DNA from: Cryobacterium soli
GTDB taxonomy: Bacteria; Actinomycetota; Actinomycetes; Actinomycetales; Microbacteriaceae
DNA length: 64,000 nucleotides
NCBI RefSeq assembly: GCF_003611035.1
Contig: NZ_CP030033.1
Location: 1,240,001-1,304,000 of the forward strand
Direction: 5' to 3'
Each line of letters starts with the position of its first letter. The first letter of the stretch is position 1. The notes beneath the pieces were generated by a model. The model made no database searches and was not told the DNA's origin. It saw nothing but the letters and a program-made list of their open reading frames with translations. Positions 58,281 to 64,000 of the stretch are shown in pieces. The position numbers were made by a program, and so were the translations under genes.

Positions 58281-58904
58281 TTATCCGAATGTGAAGCTCG
58301 GTCCGCCCGAGTAGCAGGTCGCTCCGTCAACGAGCTTGACCATGGCCACCGAACTCAGCGGGGGCACCAGAGCCCAGCCTGGGCCGATTGCCGTGGTCGA
58401 TCCGGCCTTGCTCCACACCGCGCCGCCCGCGCCCTGGGCGTAATTCTGCTCGCCCGAGGTGATGGCGCCGATGGCTGATACCCGCCACTGGTGCAGCTGC
58501 ACCGGGAGCCGCACGGAGTAGCCCGTCGTGAAGCTCACCTTGTTGTTTGCACCCTTGCTCCCATTGAGCCAGGCCTGGCCACAGTTGCCCACGACGGTGT
58601 CGCGCGCGCCAACTTCCGGGGCCTCAGCTTCAGCCTCGGCCGCGGCGACGAGTGCTTTTGCTTCGTCGGTGACCGGGATGGAACGGGCTTCACCTGACTC
58701 GTCGGTGACGATCTCGAAGCCGTTGGCTTCTGCGATCGCCGCGTCGTAGCTGTGGACCGACATCGGCATGCTGGCGCTGACGGTCTGAGGTGGTTCTTCC
58801 TGTTGCGTGTCTGCGAAAGCTACCTGGGGAGTGAAAACGGTGACAAGTGCCAGCACCGCCACTCCCGAAATTGAAAGGGCGCGTCGCGCCGTTTTACCGG
58901 ACAT
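58281..58904 (-). CDS. Small secreted protein of unknown function
   Basis: 207 residues from the ATG at 58904, chosen for AAGGAG four bases upstream (the frame extends to 58982). Signal peptide SGVAVLALVTVFTPQVAFAD with an AFA-D cleavage-like end, then an acidic Ala/Glu-rich propeptide-like stretch (about 90-105). The mature C-terminal half has NCGQAWLNGSKGANNKVSF, LPVQLHQWRVSAIGAITSGE and a final Cys in ATCYSGGPSF, suggesting one disulfide. Divergent from the sigma-factor gene. Confidence 0.75.
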   Translation of the reverse strand: MSGKTARRALSISGVAVLALVTVFTPQVAFADTQQEEPPQTVSASMPMSVHSYDAAIAEANGFEIVTDESGEARSIPVTDEAKALVAAAEAEAEAPEVGARDTVVGNCGQAWLNGSKGANNKVSFTTGYSVRLPVQLHQWRVSAIGAITSGEQNYAQGAGGAVWSKAGSTTAIGPGWALVPPLSSVAMVKLVDGATCYSGGPSFTFG

Positions 58905-59172
58905 GAATCTCCTTCGATTGATTGTGTCTATTGGCTTCTGAGCTACAGATCGACGCGCCTGGCTAGGGTACTCGTCACTCAAATTCGTGATTAGGCCGGG
59001 ACGGATTGACCCGGCTTGCTATGACATGTCCGACGGCCCTGGAAAGGTTCACGGTGTCGAGTTCGCCGAGATCGCACGAAGCGCCCACATGAATCTGAAG
59101 GGTGTGACCCCCAGCTGGGGCGGAGAGAGCCGAGGGACATATTCGTATGCTGAGCACGGGGGGGGGATCGAC

Positions 59173-59778
59173 ATGCGGGAAGACGAGTCGGATGCGGCCC
59201 TGTGGCTAGAGGCGCTATCGGGTACTGAGCATGCGTTCGTGATCATCTTCGACCGCTACCGGGCCCGGATATTTCGTGCGGCCTATCGCAGTACTGCGGA
59301 CATCGGCCAGGCGGAGGAAGTTGTCGCGATCGTGTTCCTGGAAGCATGGCGTCTGCGAAAGCGAGTGCGCATCGTCGATGGATCTCTGCTTCCATGGTTA
59401 CTGGCCGTGACGACGAGGGTGACCTATAACCTCACTCGAGCGCAGCGTCGTTACTCACGAATGATCGCGCAACTGCCCCCTCCGCTGGAGCAAGAAGACC
59501 ACTCCCCTCACGTCGAAGAGCGACTCGATGGTCGTGATCGCCGAGAAGCGCTAAGGAATGCCATCGAATCTCTATCCCCCGGAGATCGCGCCGTGGTCGA
59601 GCTATGCCTGGTCGAAGAACTCTCGATGGCGGCCGCGGCCTCGGTGCTGAATCTTCCCATCGGCACTGTGAAGTCCCGACTGAACCGCGCGCGTCGTCAG
59701 CTCCGAACCAAACTGGAAGGTCCGGACATGTCAATGCATCCACGGACGTCGAACGCCGACGAGTGGAGGCTGACATGA
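59173..59778 (+). CDS. ECF-type RNA polymerase sigma factor
   Basis: 201 residues from the ATG at 59173 after a G-rich stretch; upstream frame to 58987 lacks a site. Region 2: HAFVIIFDRYRARIFRAAYR, AEEVVAIVFLEAWRLRKRVR, LLPWLLAVTTRVTYNLTRAQ. Region 4 (about 130-190): LSPGDRAVVELCLVEELSMA and LNLPIGTVKSRLNRARRQLR. No region 3, as in ECF sigma factors. The stop overlaps the next gene (ATGA), which encodes a single-helix membrane protein that may act as its partner. Confidence 0.9.
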   Translation: MREDESDAALWLEALSGTEHAFVIIFDRYRARIFRAAYRSTADIGQAEEVVAIVFLEAWRLRKRVRIVDGSLLPWLLAVTTRVTYNLTRAQRRYSRMIAQLPPPLEQEDHSPHVEERLDGRDRREALRNAIESLSPGDRAVVELCLVEELSMAAAASVLNLPIGTVKSRLNRARRQLRTKLEGPDMSMHPRTSNADEWRLT

Positions 59779-60293
59779 AACCTGACGAACCAGAGATGAC
59801 AGACGCACGAACCGAGGCAATGAGAAAGGTCCTCGCCGAGCGTGTCCGCAGCGAGCCCAGCGTCCAGCGCCACCGTCGCCGACGAGTCGCGATCTGGAGC
59901 GGAGCGGGCCTGGCCACCGTGGCCGCGCTCACCACCGGTGCCACGATCATCCTCGGAGAAGCTCCCGTCACGGACAAGACCATCGTGCACTGCCTGAGCT
60001 CCACCACCGTCGGCGCCGATGGCTCGTATCCCGGGTCCTCTGCGACGATCGCAAACGGCGACGGCCCTGGCCGCGTTGAGGATGCCCTAGCCCTGTGCAC
60101 ACAGATGTGGGATCAAGGCGTGCTGAGCCCGAGTGTCGATCCCACCGCACCGACTCAGGTCCCGGGCGATGTGACCGTGCCCGCTTTGCAGGTCTGCGTT
60201 ATGCGCGATGGGACCGCCGCCGTCGTTCCGAGCGACAAACCGTCTGTGTGCCAGTCGCTCGTCATGGCGCCTCTTGAAGAATCTGCCGACTAA
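59775..60293 (+). CDS. Single-pass membrane protein coupled to the sigma factor (possible anti-sigma)
   Basis: 172 residues from the ATG at 59775 overlapping the sigma stop. A charged cytoplasmic N-terminus of about 45 residues (MKPDEPEMTDARTEAMRKVL), one membrane helix (VAIWSGAGLATVAALTTGAT) and an extracytoplasmic part with four Cys (VHCLSST; ALCTQMW; QVCVMRD; SVCQSL). The coupling and topology suggest an anti-sigma role, but the zinc-binding HxxxCxxC motif of typical anti-sigma factors is absent, so this is only a suggestion. Confidence 0.7.
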   Translation: MKPDEPEMTDARTEAMRKVLAERVRSEPSVQRHRRRRVAIWSGAGLATVAALTTGATIILGEAPVTDKTIVHCLSSTTVGADGSYPGSSATIANGDGPGRVEDALALCTQMWDQGVLSPSVDPTAPTQVPGDVTVPALQVCVMRDGTAAVVPSDKPSVCQSLVMAPLEESAD

Positions 60294-60333
60294 GGACTCG
60301 GCTGACTACGCGCCCAGCTGACTAGCAGGCCAC

Positions 60334-60879
60334 TCACCCGAACGTGCCGTTGGGGCGAAAGACCAGCGACTTGACGTTGTCGTTCCATGTCCCGATCGAG
60401 GCGCAGTACGGCGTGCAGTTGAGCCGGCTGCCGCCGTAGCTTGTCGCTGTATAGGCCGTGACCCAGCACCCGTTGGATGCGCGGACCGAGCTGATGCTGT
60501 TGTTCCACCCTGATGCCAGGGAGGGGAACCCGAAGGTCACGCCCGAGCACCCACTTGCACCCCAGAACGTCAGGCTCGCCCCGGACCCGTTGGTGTCCTG
60601 GTAGACGGTGCCGACCACGGTGCTGGCCGCCGCGGCACCTCGGGCCGAGGTCTTCGCTACGCCGATGCTCGCCAAGTACCCGGCGACTTCAACTTCAGTG
60701 TCGAAGCACACCGGTGCTCCGGACGGTTCCGGCGTCGCGGTCGGATGCACCTCGACTGCGCAGTGCGGTCCGGATGCCTCCTTGGCCGACGCCGCAGTGG
60801 CAGCGGGTGCCGCCCCGAATGGGATCGTGAGCAGCAGCGAGAGTACGCCGGCCGCCGTGAGCAAGTTCCGTTTACCCAT
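60334..60879 (-). CDS. Secreted beta/gamma-crystallin-like protein
   Basis: 181 residues from the ATG at 60879 with AGGAG five bases upstream. Signal peptide MGKRNLLTAAGVLSLLLTIP ends near ATAASA. C-terminal domain (about 90-178): VYQDTNGSGASLTFWGASGC, FPSLASGWNNSISSVRASNG, CWVTAYTATSYGGSRLNCTP and WNDNVKSLVF, the repeated pattern of beta/gamma-crystallin or peptidase-inhibitor I36-like folds, with paired Cys. A strong stem-loop lies in its leader (60892-60927). Convergent with the sigma unit, 40 bases apart. Confidence 0.8.
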   Translation of the reverse strand: MGKRNLLTAAGVLSLLLTIPFGAAPAATAASAKEASGPHCAVEVHPTATPEPSGAPVCFDTEVEVAGYLASIGVAKTSARGAAAASTVVGTVYQDTNGSGASLTFWGASGCSGVTFGFPSLASGWNNSISSVRASNGCWVTAYTATSYGGSRLNCTPYCASIGTWNDNVKSLVFRPNGTFG

Positions 60880-60891
60880 GGGTTCTCCTGT

Positions 60892-60927
60892 CTCTTCTGA
60901 CGAGGGAGGAATCCCCCGTCAGAAGAG
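60892..60927 (-). promoter_or_regulatory. Stem-loop in the leader of the crystallin-like gene
   Basis: Perfect 11-bp arms CTCTTCTGACG (60892-60902) and CGTCAGAAGAG (60917-60927), with an inner GGG/CCC pair set around a short loop. It ends 12 bases before the ATG and just outside the ribosome site. Placement suggests control of translation or protection of the mRNA 5' end rather than termination. Confidence 0.6.
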
Positions 60928-61156
60928 GCATGTCCGCCGAGAACCATTCGGTTCACGGGGCGCTCGGCTGCGCTCGACGAGCTGTGAACGACGGCAGAAG
61001 CTATCGCCTCGAGAGCCGCTAGCCCGCGGGCAGCCAGACATCGTGTCGCTCTCAGCTGCCGTGTGATCGGATTTGAGTCCGGGTGCACCCGACTTTGCTT
61101 CAACCACGACCAGCCAGTTGCCCATGACGGACTGTCGGTGCTGCGGCTACAGAGAA
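60928..61156. other. Intergenic stretch upstream of the crystallin-like gene
   Basis: Within the 402-base gap 60880-61281 this part should hold the promoter of the 60334 gene. No hexamers stood out. It is followed by the hairpin at 61157-61191 and the ychF-like fragment. No other feature seen. Confidence 0.35.
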
Positions 61157-61191
61157 ACGCAGCGCAGCCGAAGTAACCCGCTGCGCTGCGT
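61157..61191 (-). terminator. Stem-loop terminator downstream of DUF2252 and the ychF-like tail
   Basis: Perfect 12-bp arms, ACGCAGCGCAGC (61157-61168) and GCTGCGCTGCGT (61180-61191), with an 11-base loop. On the minus strand it is followed by GTTTCTCT, a moderate T-rich tail. It lies 17 bases after the stop of the ychF-like fragment, as if it were the original terminator of that gene. Confidence 0.65.
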
Positions 61192-61207
61192 CAGTGTCCA
61201 GCAAGAA

Positions 61208-61255
61208 CTACACGTTGAAGCGGAACTCCACCACGTCGCCATCGTGCGTGAAGTA
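61208..61255 (-). pseudogene. Fragment of the 3' end of ychF (GTPase YchF C-terminus)
   Basis: The frame ending in TAG at 61208 reads VAQYFTHDGDVVEFRFNV. The DGDVVEFRFNV ending is the conserved C-terminus of the YchF/Ola1 family; the residues before it do not continue the family. No ychF gene is in the window, so this is a detached tail. A decayed copy lies at 63457-63485. Confidence 0.65.
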
Positions 61256-61281
61256 CTGCGCCACCGCCACCCGGGTCCGGG

Positions 61282-62673
61282 TCAGACGCCGGTCTCCGCC
61301 TGGAGGCGTCCGGACGCGACGGCCCGACGTAGCTGCTCGAAATCGGCCTCGGCGATATCGGCGTAGGCGGCCGACCATGCCGCGGTCGCCTCGGCGAACT
61401 CCTCGGATCCGCCAAGGTAGCCCACGACCGCGGCCGAGGCAGGGGACTGCCCGTGCGCCCGAGCCAGGAGCGCGGCACACAGCGAACCGTAGGAGCAGAA
61501 CTGGTCGGCGTCGAGCGTGGCCGGCTCGATCGACCCCTTCATGTCGCGGAACTGCCTCCAGTAGTAGTCCACCCGGTACCGGTCCGCGGAGTCACCGGCC
61601 CAGCCGCGCATCCAACCGACGAAAAGATCGGAATTGGCCTGCAGTATCCGCTGGGCGGCGACGACGCGGTGACCCTCGATGAAGTCCGTCACGCCGGGGC
61701 GACCCGGGATGACCGACCGGCGGCCCCCATACGTCGTCAAGACGGAGGGCGGAGCCTCCTTGGCTTGGAGGAAAAGGATGTCGCCAGTGGGGCCTTCGAC
61801 GGCGATGAGGTAGCAGCGGGTGCCGACGCTGCCGACACCCACGACCCGCAGGGCGAAGTCGACAACGCGGTACTGCTCCAATAGGAACGCGATATCTTCG
61901 CGTAGGGTCGCGCGGTATTGGGTGAAGAGATCGGTGACCTCACCCATGGTCGCGTGGTCGACGTGGCGCAGGACGGGAGGTTGATCGACTATGCGAATGC
62001 CGCCGTCGACCGAAATGGTCGTCAGGCGATGCAGGAGCCGTTCGGAGGTGCGTGCGCGGGCCTTCTTGGCCGCTTTGCGAACCGTCTGCTCTCCTCTCTC
62101 CCCGAGGTGGCGAGCGACCACGGACGTGTCGACCCGGGTGTAGTAGCGCTCCCGAGTCGAGAGGCGGCAGTATGCCCGCAACGTCTTGCGATAGGCGTCG
62201 GCCGCGGCGAAGGCCGCGGCGCGACATGCGTCCTCGCCCAAGCCGATGTCGCGTCCGCTGATGTGCACGCTCGCGGTGAGCCGACGCACGTCCCACTCCC
62301 ACGGTGCGACACCGCCCTCGTCGAAGTCGTTGAGGTCGAAGACGAGCGCGCGTTCGGGCGAGGCGAAGAAACCGAAGTTTGAGATGTGGGCGTCCCCGCA
62401 GGAGACGACCTCGAGGTCGGTGGTGGGTGCCCCGCGCATGTCGGCCGCCATGACCGCCGCCGTGCCCCGGTAGAACGAGAGCGGGGATTGCAGCATCCGT
62501 CCGACCCGCACAGGCACGAGGTCCTTCAGTCTCGACGCGTGCTGTTCCTCAAGGATGCCGAGGGGATCCCGGTCGACGGGAAGGACCAGCTCGGCCAAAC
62601 TCCGCCGCGGTAGACGCTTGCGCACCCGACGCCCGGCTTCGTCCGCGGATGACCGTCGATCGCCAATGCCCAT
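61282..62673 (-). CDS. DUF2252 family protein
   Basis: 463 residues. PLSFYRGTAAVMAADMRGAP, VVSCGDAHISNFGFFASPER, LVFDLNDFDEGGVAPWEWDV and DFIEGHRVVAAQRILQANSD are the DUF2252 signature; the DAHxxN and DFD-like elements recall a kinase-like fold, as proposed for the family. The function is unknown. The gene is flanked by two ychF-tail sequences, which suggests a transferred segment. Confidence 0.9.
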   Translation of the reverse strand: MGIGDRRSSADEAGRRVRKRLPRRSLAELVLPVDRDPLGILEEQHASRLKDLVPVRVGRMLQSPLSFYRGTAAVMAADMRGAPTTDLEVVSCGDAHISNFGFFASPERALVFDLNDFDEGGVAPWEWDVRRLTASVHISGRDIGLGEDACRAAAFAAADAYRKTLRAYCRLSTRERYYTRVDTSVVARHLGERGEQTVRKAAKKARARTSERLLHRLTTISVDGGIRIVDQPPVLRHVDHATMGEVTDLFTQYRATLREDIAFLLEQYRVVDFALRVVGVGSVGTRCYLIAVEGPTGDILFLQAKEAPPSVLTTYGGRRSVIPGRPGVTDFIEGHRVVAAQRILQANSDLFVGWMRGWAGDSADRYRVDYYWRQFRDMKGSIEPATLDADQFCSYGSLCAALLARAHGQSPASAAVVGYLGGSEEFAEATAAWSAAYADIAEADFEQLRRAVASGRLQAETGV

Positions 62674-62847
62674 GTTTCAGGCTACCGCTCTACTGCCAGC
62701 GACGGGTGGCGGACGGTGACATCCGTCGTTGCGACTCGCACGCGGTGGACGTGGCCGAATGCGGGGCAGGGCCGAAACGTCAGTTGTTTTGAAACGCGAA
62801 CTCGAACACGGCGCGGCTCGAGATCGGCCGATCACCTGACATCACAT

Positions 62848-62874
62848 CTCCTCAACGACCTAGTTGTTGAGGAG
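62848..62874. repeat. Inverted repeat with 9-bp arms
   Basis: CTCCTCAAC (62848-62856) and GTTGAGGAG (62866-62874) with a 9-base loop. Perfect arms. There is no T-run on either side, so a terminator role is uncertain. Lies 175 bases upstream of the DUF2252 gene start and might also be an operator. Confidence 0.5.
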
Positions 62875-63034
62875 GAACTCTCCCGCGCTCCGTCACCGGG
62901 CAACCTCAGCGGTCAGGCGAACCGAAGACCGAGCCCCTCACAGGCGGGGAGGGAGGCGTTGGAACGCACACTGGGAGAAGGCGACTCCCGCATGATTCCG
63001 CGGTTCTGGTGGTTGTCACCGATCGCAGGGAGTG

Positions 63035-63072
63035 ATTGGTCTGCAGACCCCTTATTGGTCTGCAGACCCCTT
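63035..63072. promoter_or_regulatory. Two tandem 19-bp copies of a palindromic site
   Basis: Perfect direct repeat of attggtctgcagacccctt at 63035-63053 and 63054-63072. Each copy contains the 12-bp perfect palindrome GGTCTGCAGACC (63038-63049 and 63057-63068), spaced 19 bp apart, close to two helical turns. This looks like a pair of binding sites for a dimeric regulator. No regulator gene is adjacent within the window. Confidence 0.6.
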
Positions 63073-63456
63073 GCGGATTCGCTGCGGACTCAGTACCGTT
63101 TAACCAAACGTTGGTTCAGGTCTGGGACTGTCGACGGTTCAATTCCGTTCGTGGGTCTCTTGGTTGCATTCGTTCCCTCTAGATTTCTGTGTGGGCAAAC
63201 ATGCGCGAATTCAGAAATGTGTTTCGCACCTCAAAGAAACTGAAGGACTGGAGCAAAGCGCATGTCACGTGAAACTGTCATCGCAGCAACAGCTAAAGAG
63301 GCAGGCTTCGTGGTCGGGGTCCAGTCCTGAACTAATGTCGCTGGGATTGACCTAGATACCCCTCCCGGCCAATTCGTCATGACGTAGACACGTGACTGTG
63401 CGCACGCGACGAAGGCGTTCTTCGAGTGCGTGCAGGTGATGGACTATCAAACGTTC

Positions 63457-63485
63457 CTACACGTTGCAGCGGAATTTCACCACGT
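63457..63485 (-). pseudogene. Decayed copy of the ychF 3' end
   Basis: Matches 61208-61236 at 26 of 29 positions, in the same orientation. Its reading frame has lost coherence. Together the two copies bracket about 2.2 kb that includes the DUF2252 gene, as expected of direct repeats left by an insertion at a gene 3' end. Confidence 0.5.
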
Positions 63486-63766
63486 TCCGAAGTCTCCAAA
63501 CGTCGCGCCTCGGGGGAAGAGTCACGAGTTCCTCGACCAGCGCGAGCGTCAAACACGGCTATCCTCCGGACCGAAGATCTTCCGTTGGCCGTCAGTTTGT
63601 GAACCAGCGGCCGTACCATCCTCTTCCTTCCGGCAGCGCCGGAGTGCCGTCCGCGGCGGGCTCCGGATCGGTGCGGCCGTCGGCGGTGCGGGATGAGAGA
63701 TCGGTCCGTAGCCAACTCAACGGCCGCGGCGTAGAGTTTCGTTGGTCAGATACCAAGGAGACGATC

Positions 63767-64000
63767 ATGAACAATGACCAGAGCCGGTCAGCCGCCGAGG
63801 AGGAGTTCGTCCTGGCAGTCACGTCCGGGCCGCTTACTGAAATAGCCATCGTGGAGGTCGTGGACGGTGACCACGTCGACCTGGCGATCGACGCCGTAGC
63901 CATCGATCCTGACACCGGGGACGCCGTTCCGGTGAGCATCGCCCTTAATCCGGACGACTCCGCGTTCGTCGTCAACGTCGCAGGCGTGGAGCGGGTCGTG
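63767..64000 (+). CDS. Hypothetical acidic protein (3' end outside window)
   Basis: A 78-codon frame from an ATG at 63767, with AAGGAG seven bases upstream, still open at the window edge. It reads NNDQSRSAAEEEFVLAVTSG at the start and VVDGDHVDLAIDAVAIDPDT later; strongly acidic, beta-strand-like, no signal peptide in the visible part. Family not recognised. The other-strand frame over the same bases is its shadow. Confidence 0.75.
   Translation, partial: MNNDQSRSAAEEEFVLAVTSGPLTEIAIVEVVDGDHVDLAIDAVAIDPDTGDAVPVSIALNPDDSAFVVNVAGVERVV

Larger units (their letters stand above)
62674..63766. other. Gene-poor region with hairpins, tandem palindromes and a ychF-like fragment
   Basis: 1093 bases with a lower GC content than its surroundings, especially 63050-63350. 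It holds a 9-bp-armed hairpin at 62848-62874, the tandem 19-bp palindrome repeat at 63035-63072, a dyad AACCAA-ACG-TTGGTT at 63102-63116 and the ychF-tail copy at 63457-63485. Open frames here (for example 62716-63243) have no ribosome site or family sequence. It ends at a clear gene start at 63767. Confidence 0.6.

Noticed and set aside
63133..63149. A T-arm-like sequence (GACGG TTCAATT CCGTT), suggesting a tRNA fragment or att site
   Set aside because: The five-pair stem and loop fit, but no anticodon arm, D arm or acceptor stem can be folded around it, so it may be chance.
62716..63243. A 175-codon plus-strand frame in the gene-poor region
   Set aside because: No ribosome site, no recognisable sequence, and it runs over the tandem palindromes and dyads, so it is unlikely to be a gene.
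63377..63715. A 112-codon minus-strand frame
   Set aside because: Arg/Ser-rich shadow-like composition; it overlaps the ychF-tail copy and lacks a start site.

Overview
The window is high-GC DNA (roughly two thirds G+C) with the look of an actinobacterial chromosome, most likely the family Microbacteriaceae. Evidence: GC-rich third codon positions, a mycothiol-type formaldehyde dehydrogenase, a tandem glycine riboswitch of the actinobacterial form, a DUF222 (13E12-type) HNH remnant, an alsS-alsD-LysR acetoin module, and a conspicuous CGGATGC/GCATCCG word across the window. No species can be fixed from the sequence alone.

Layout. (1) 1-12 kb, minus strand: two complete-looking peptide-type (Opp/Dpp) ABC importers. 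The first runs permease, permease, fused double ATPase, binding protein (cut by the window edge); the second runs binding protein, hairpin, permease, permease, fused ATPase. A small PH-domain membrane protein lies between them. (2) 12-19 kb: a coupled DCC-oxidoreductase/CPBP-protease pair, then the glycine cleavage genes gcvT-gcvH-gcvP behind a tandem glycine riboswitch, then a broken DUF222/HNH gene. (3) 19-34 kb: mostly short housekeeping or hypothetical units: two GNATs, an amidase, a LON-domain protein, an FtsX-type exporter with its ATPase, lipoproteins, DUF1761, DUF2461, a HhH-GPD protein, a PolX-like HhH plus PHP protein, and a mycothiol-dependent formaldehyde dehydrogenase overlapping an MBL hydrolase. 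(4) 34-42 kb: a third Opp/Dpp importer, fused by stop/start overlaps to an NtaA/DszA-type flavin monooxygenase and followed one base later by a winged-helix regulator, all one transcription unit. (5) 42-52 kb: tRNA-Cys, a CocE-type hydrolase ending in stop-codon-containing tandem repeats, the acetoin module with a divergent LysR regulator, a GNAT/zinc-finger pair, a membrane-anchored HEFLH protein and a photolyase-family protein with no cysteine at all. (6) 52-64 kb: an accessory-looking surface region with a lipoprotein and a 1446-residue anchored protein sharing one domain, two small secreted proteins, an ECF-type sigma factor with a coupled membrane partner, a DUF2252 protein, and over 1 kb of gene-poor DNA holding operator-like repeats and a decayed copy of a ychF 3' end.

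How the parts fit. The organism appears to invest in oligopeptide or similar small-molecule uptake (three importers), one-carbon metabolism (glycine cleavage; formaldehyde detoxification) and overflow carbon disposal as acetoin. The most novel-looking material is the third importer plus monooxygenase operon, the shared-domain surface proteins, the cysteine-free photolyase homologue and the repeats and palindromes in intergenic DNA. There is no CRISPR array, rRNA, intact insertion sequence or integrase. Functional calls are by motif recognition only; nothing was searched against a database.
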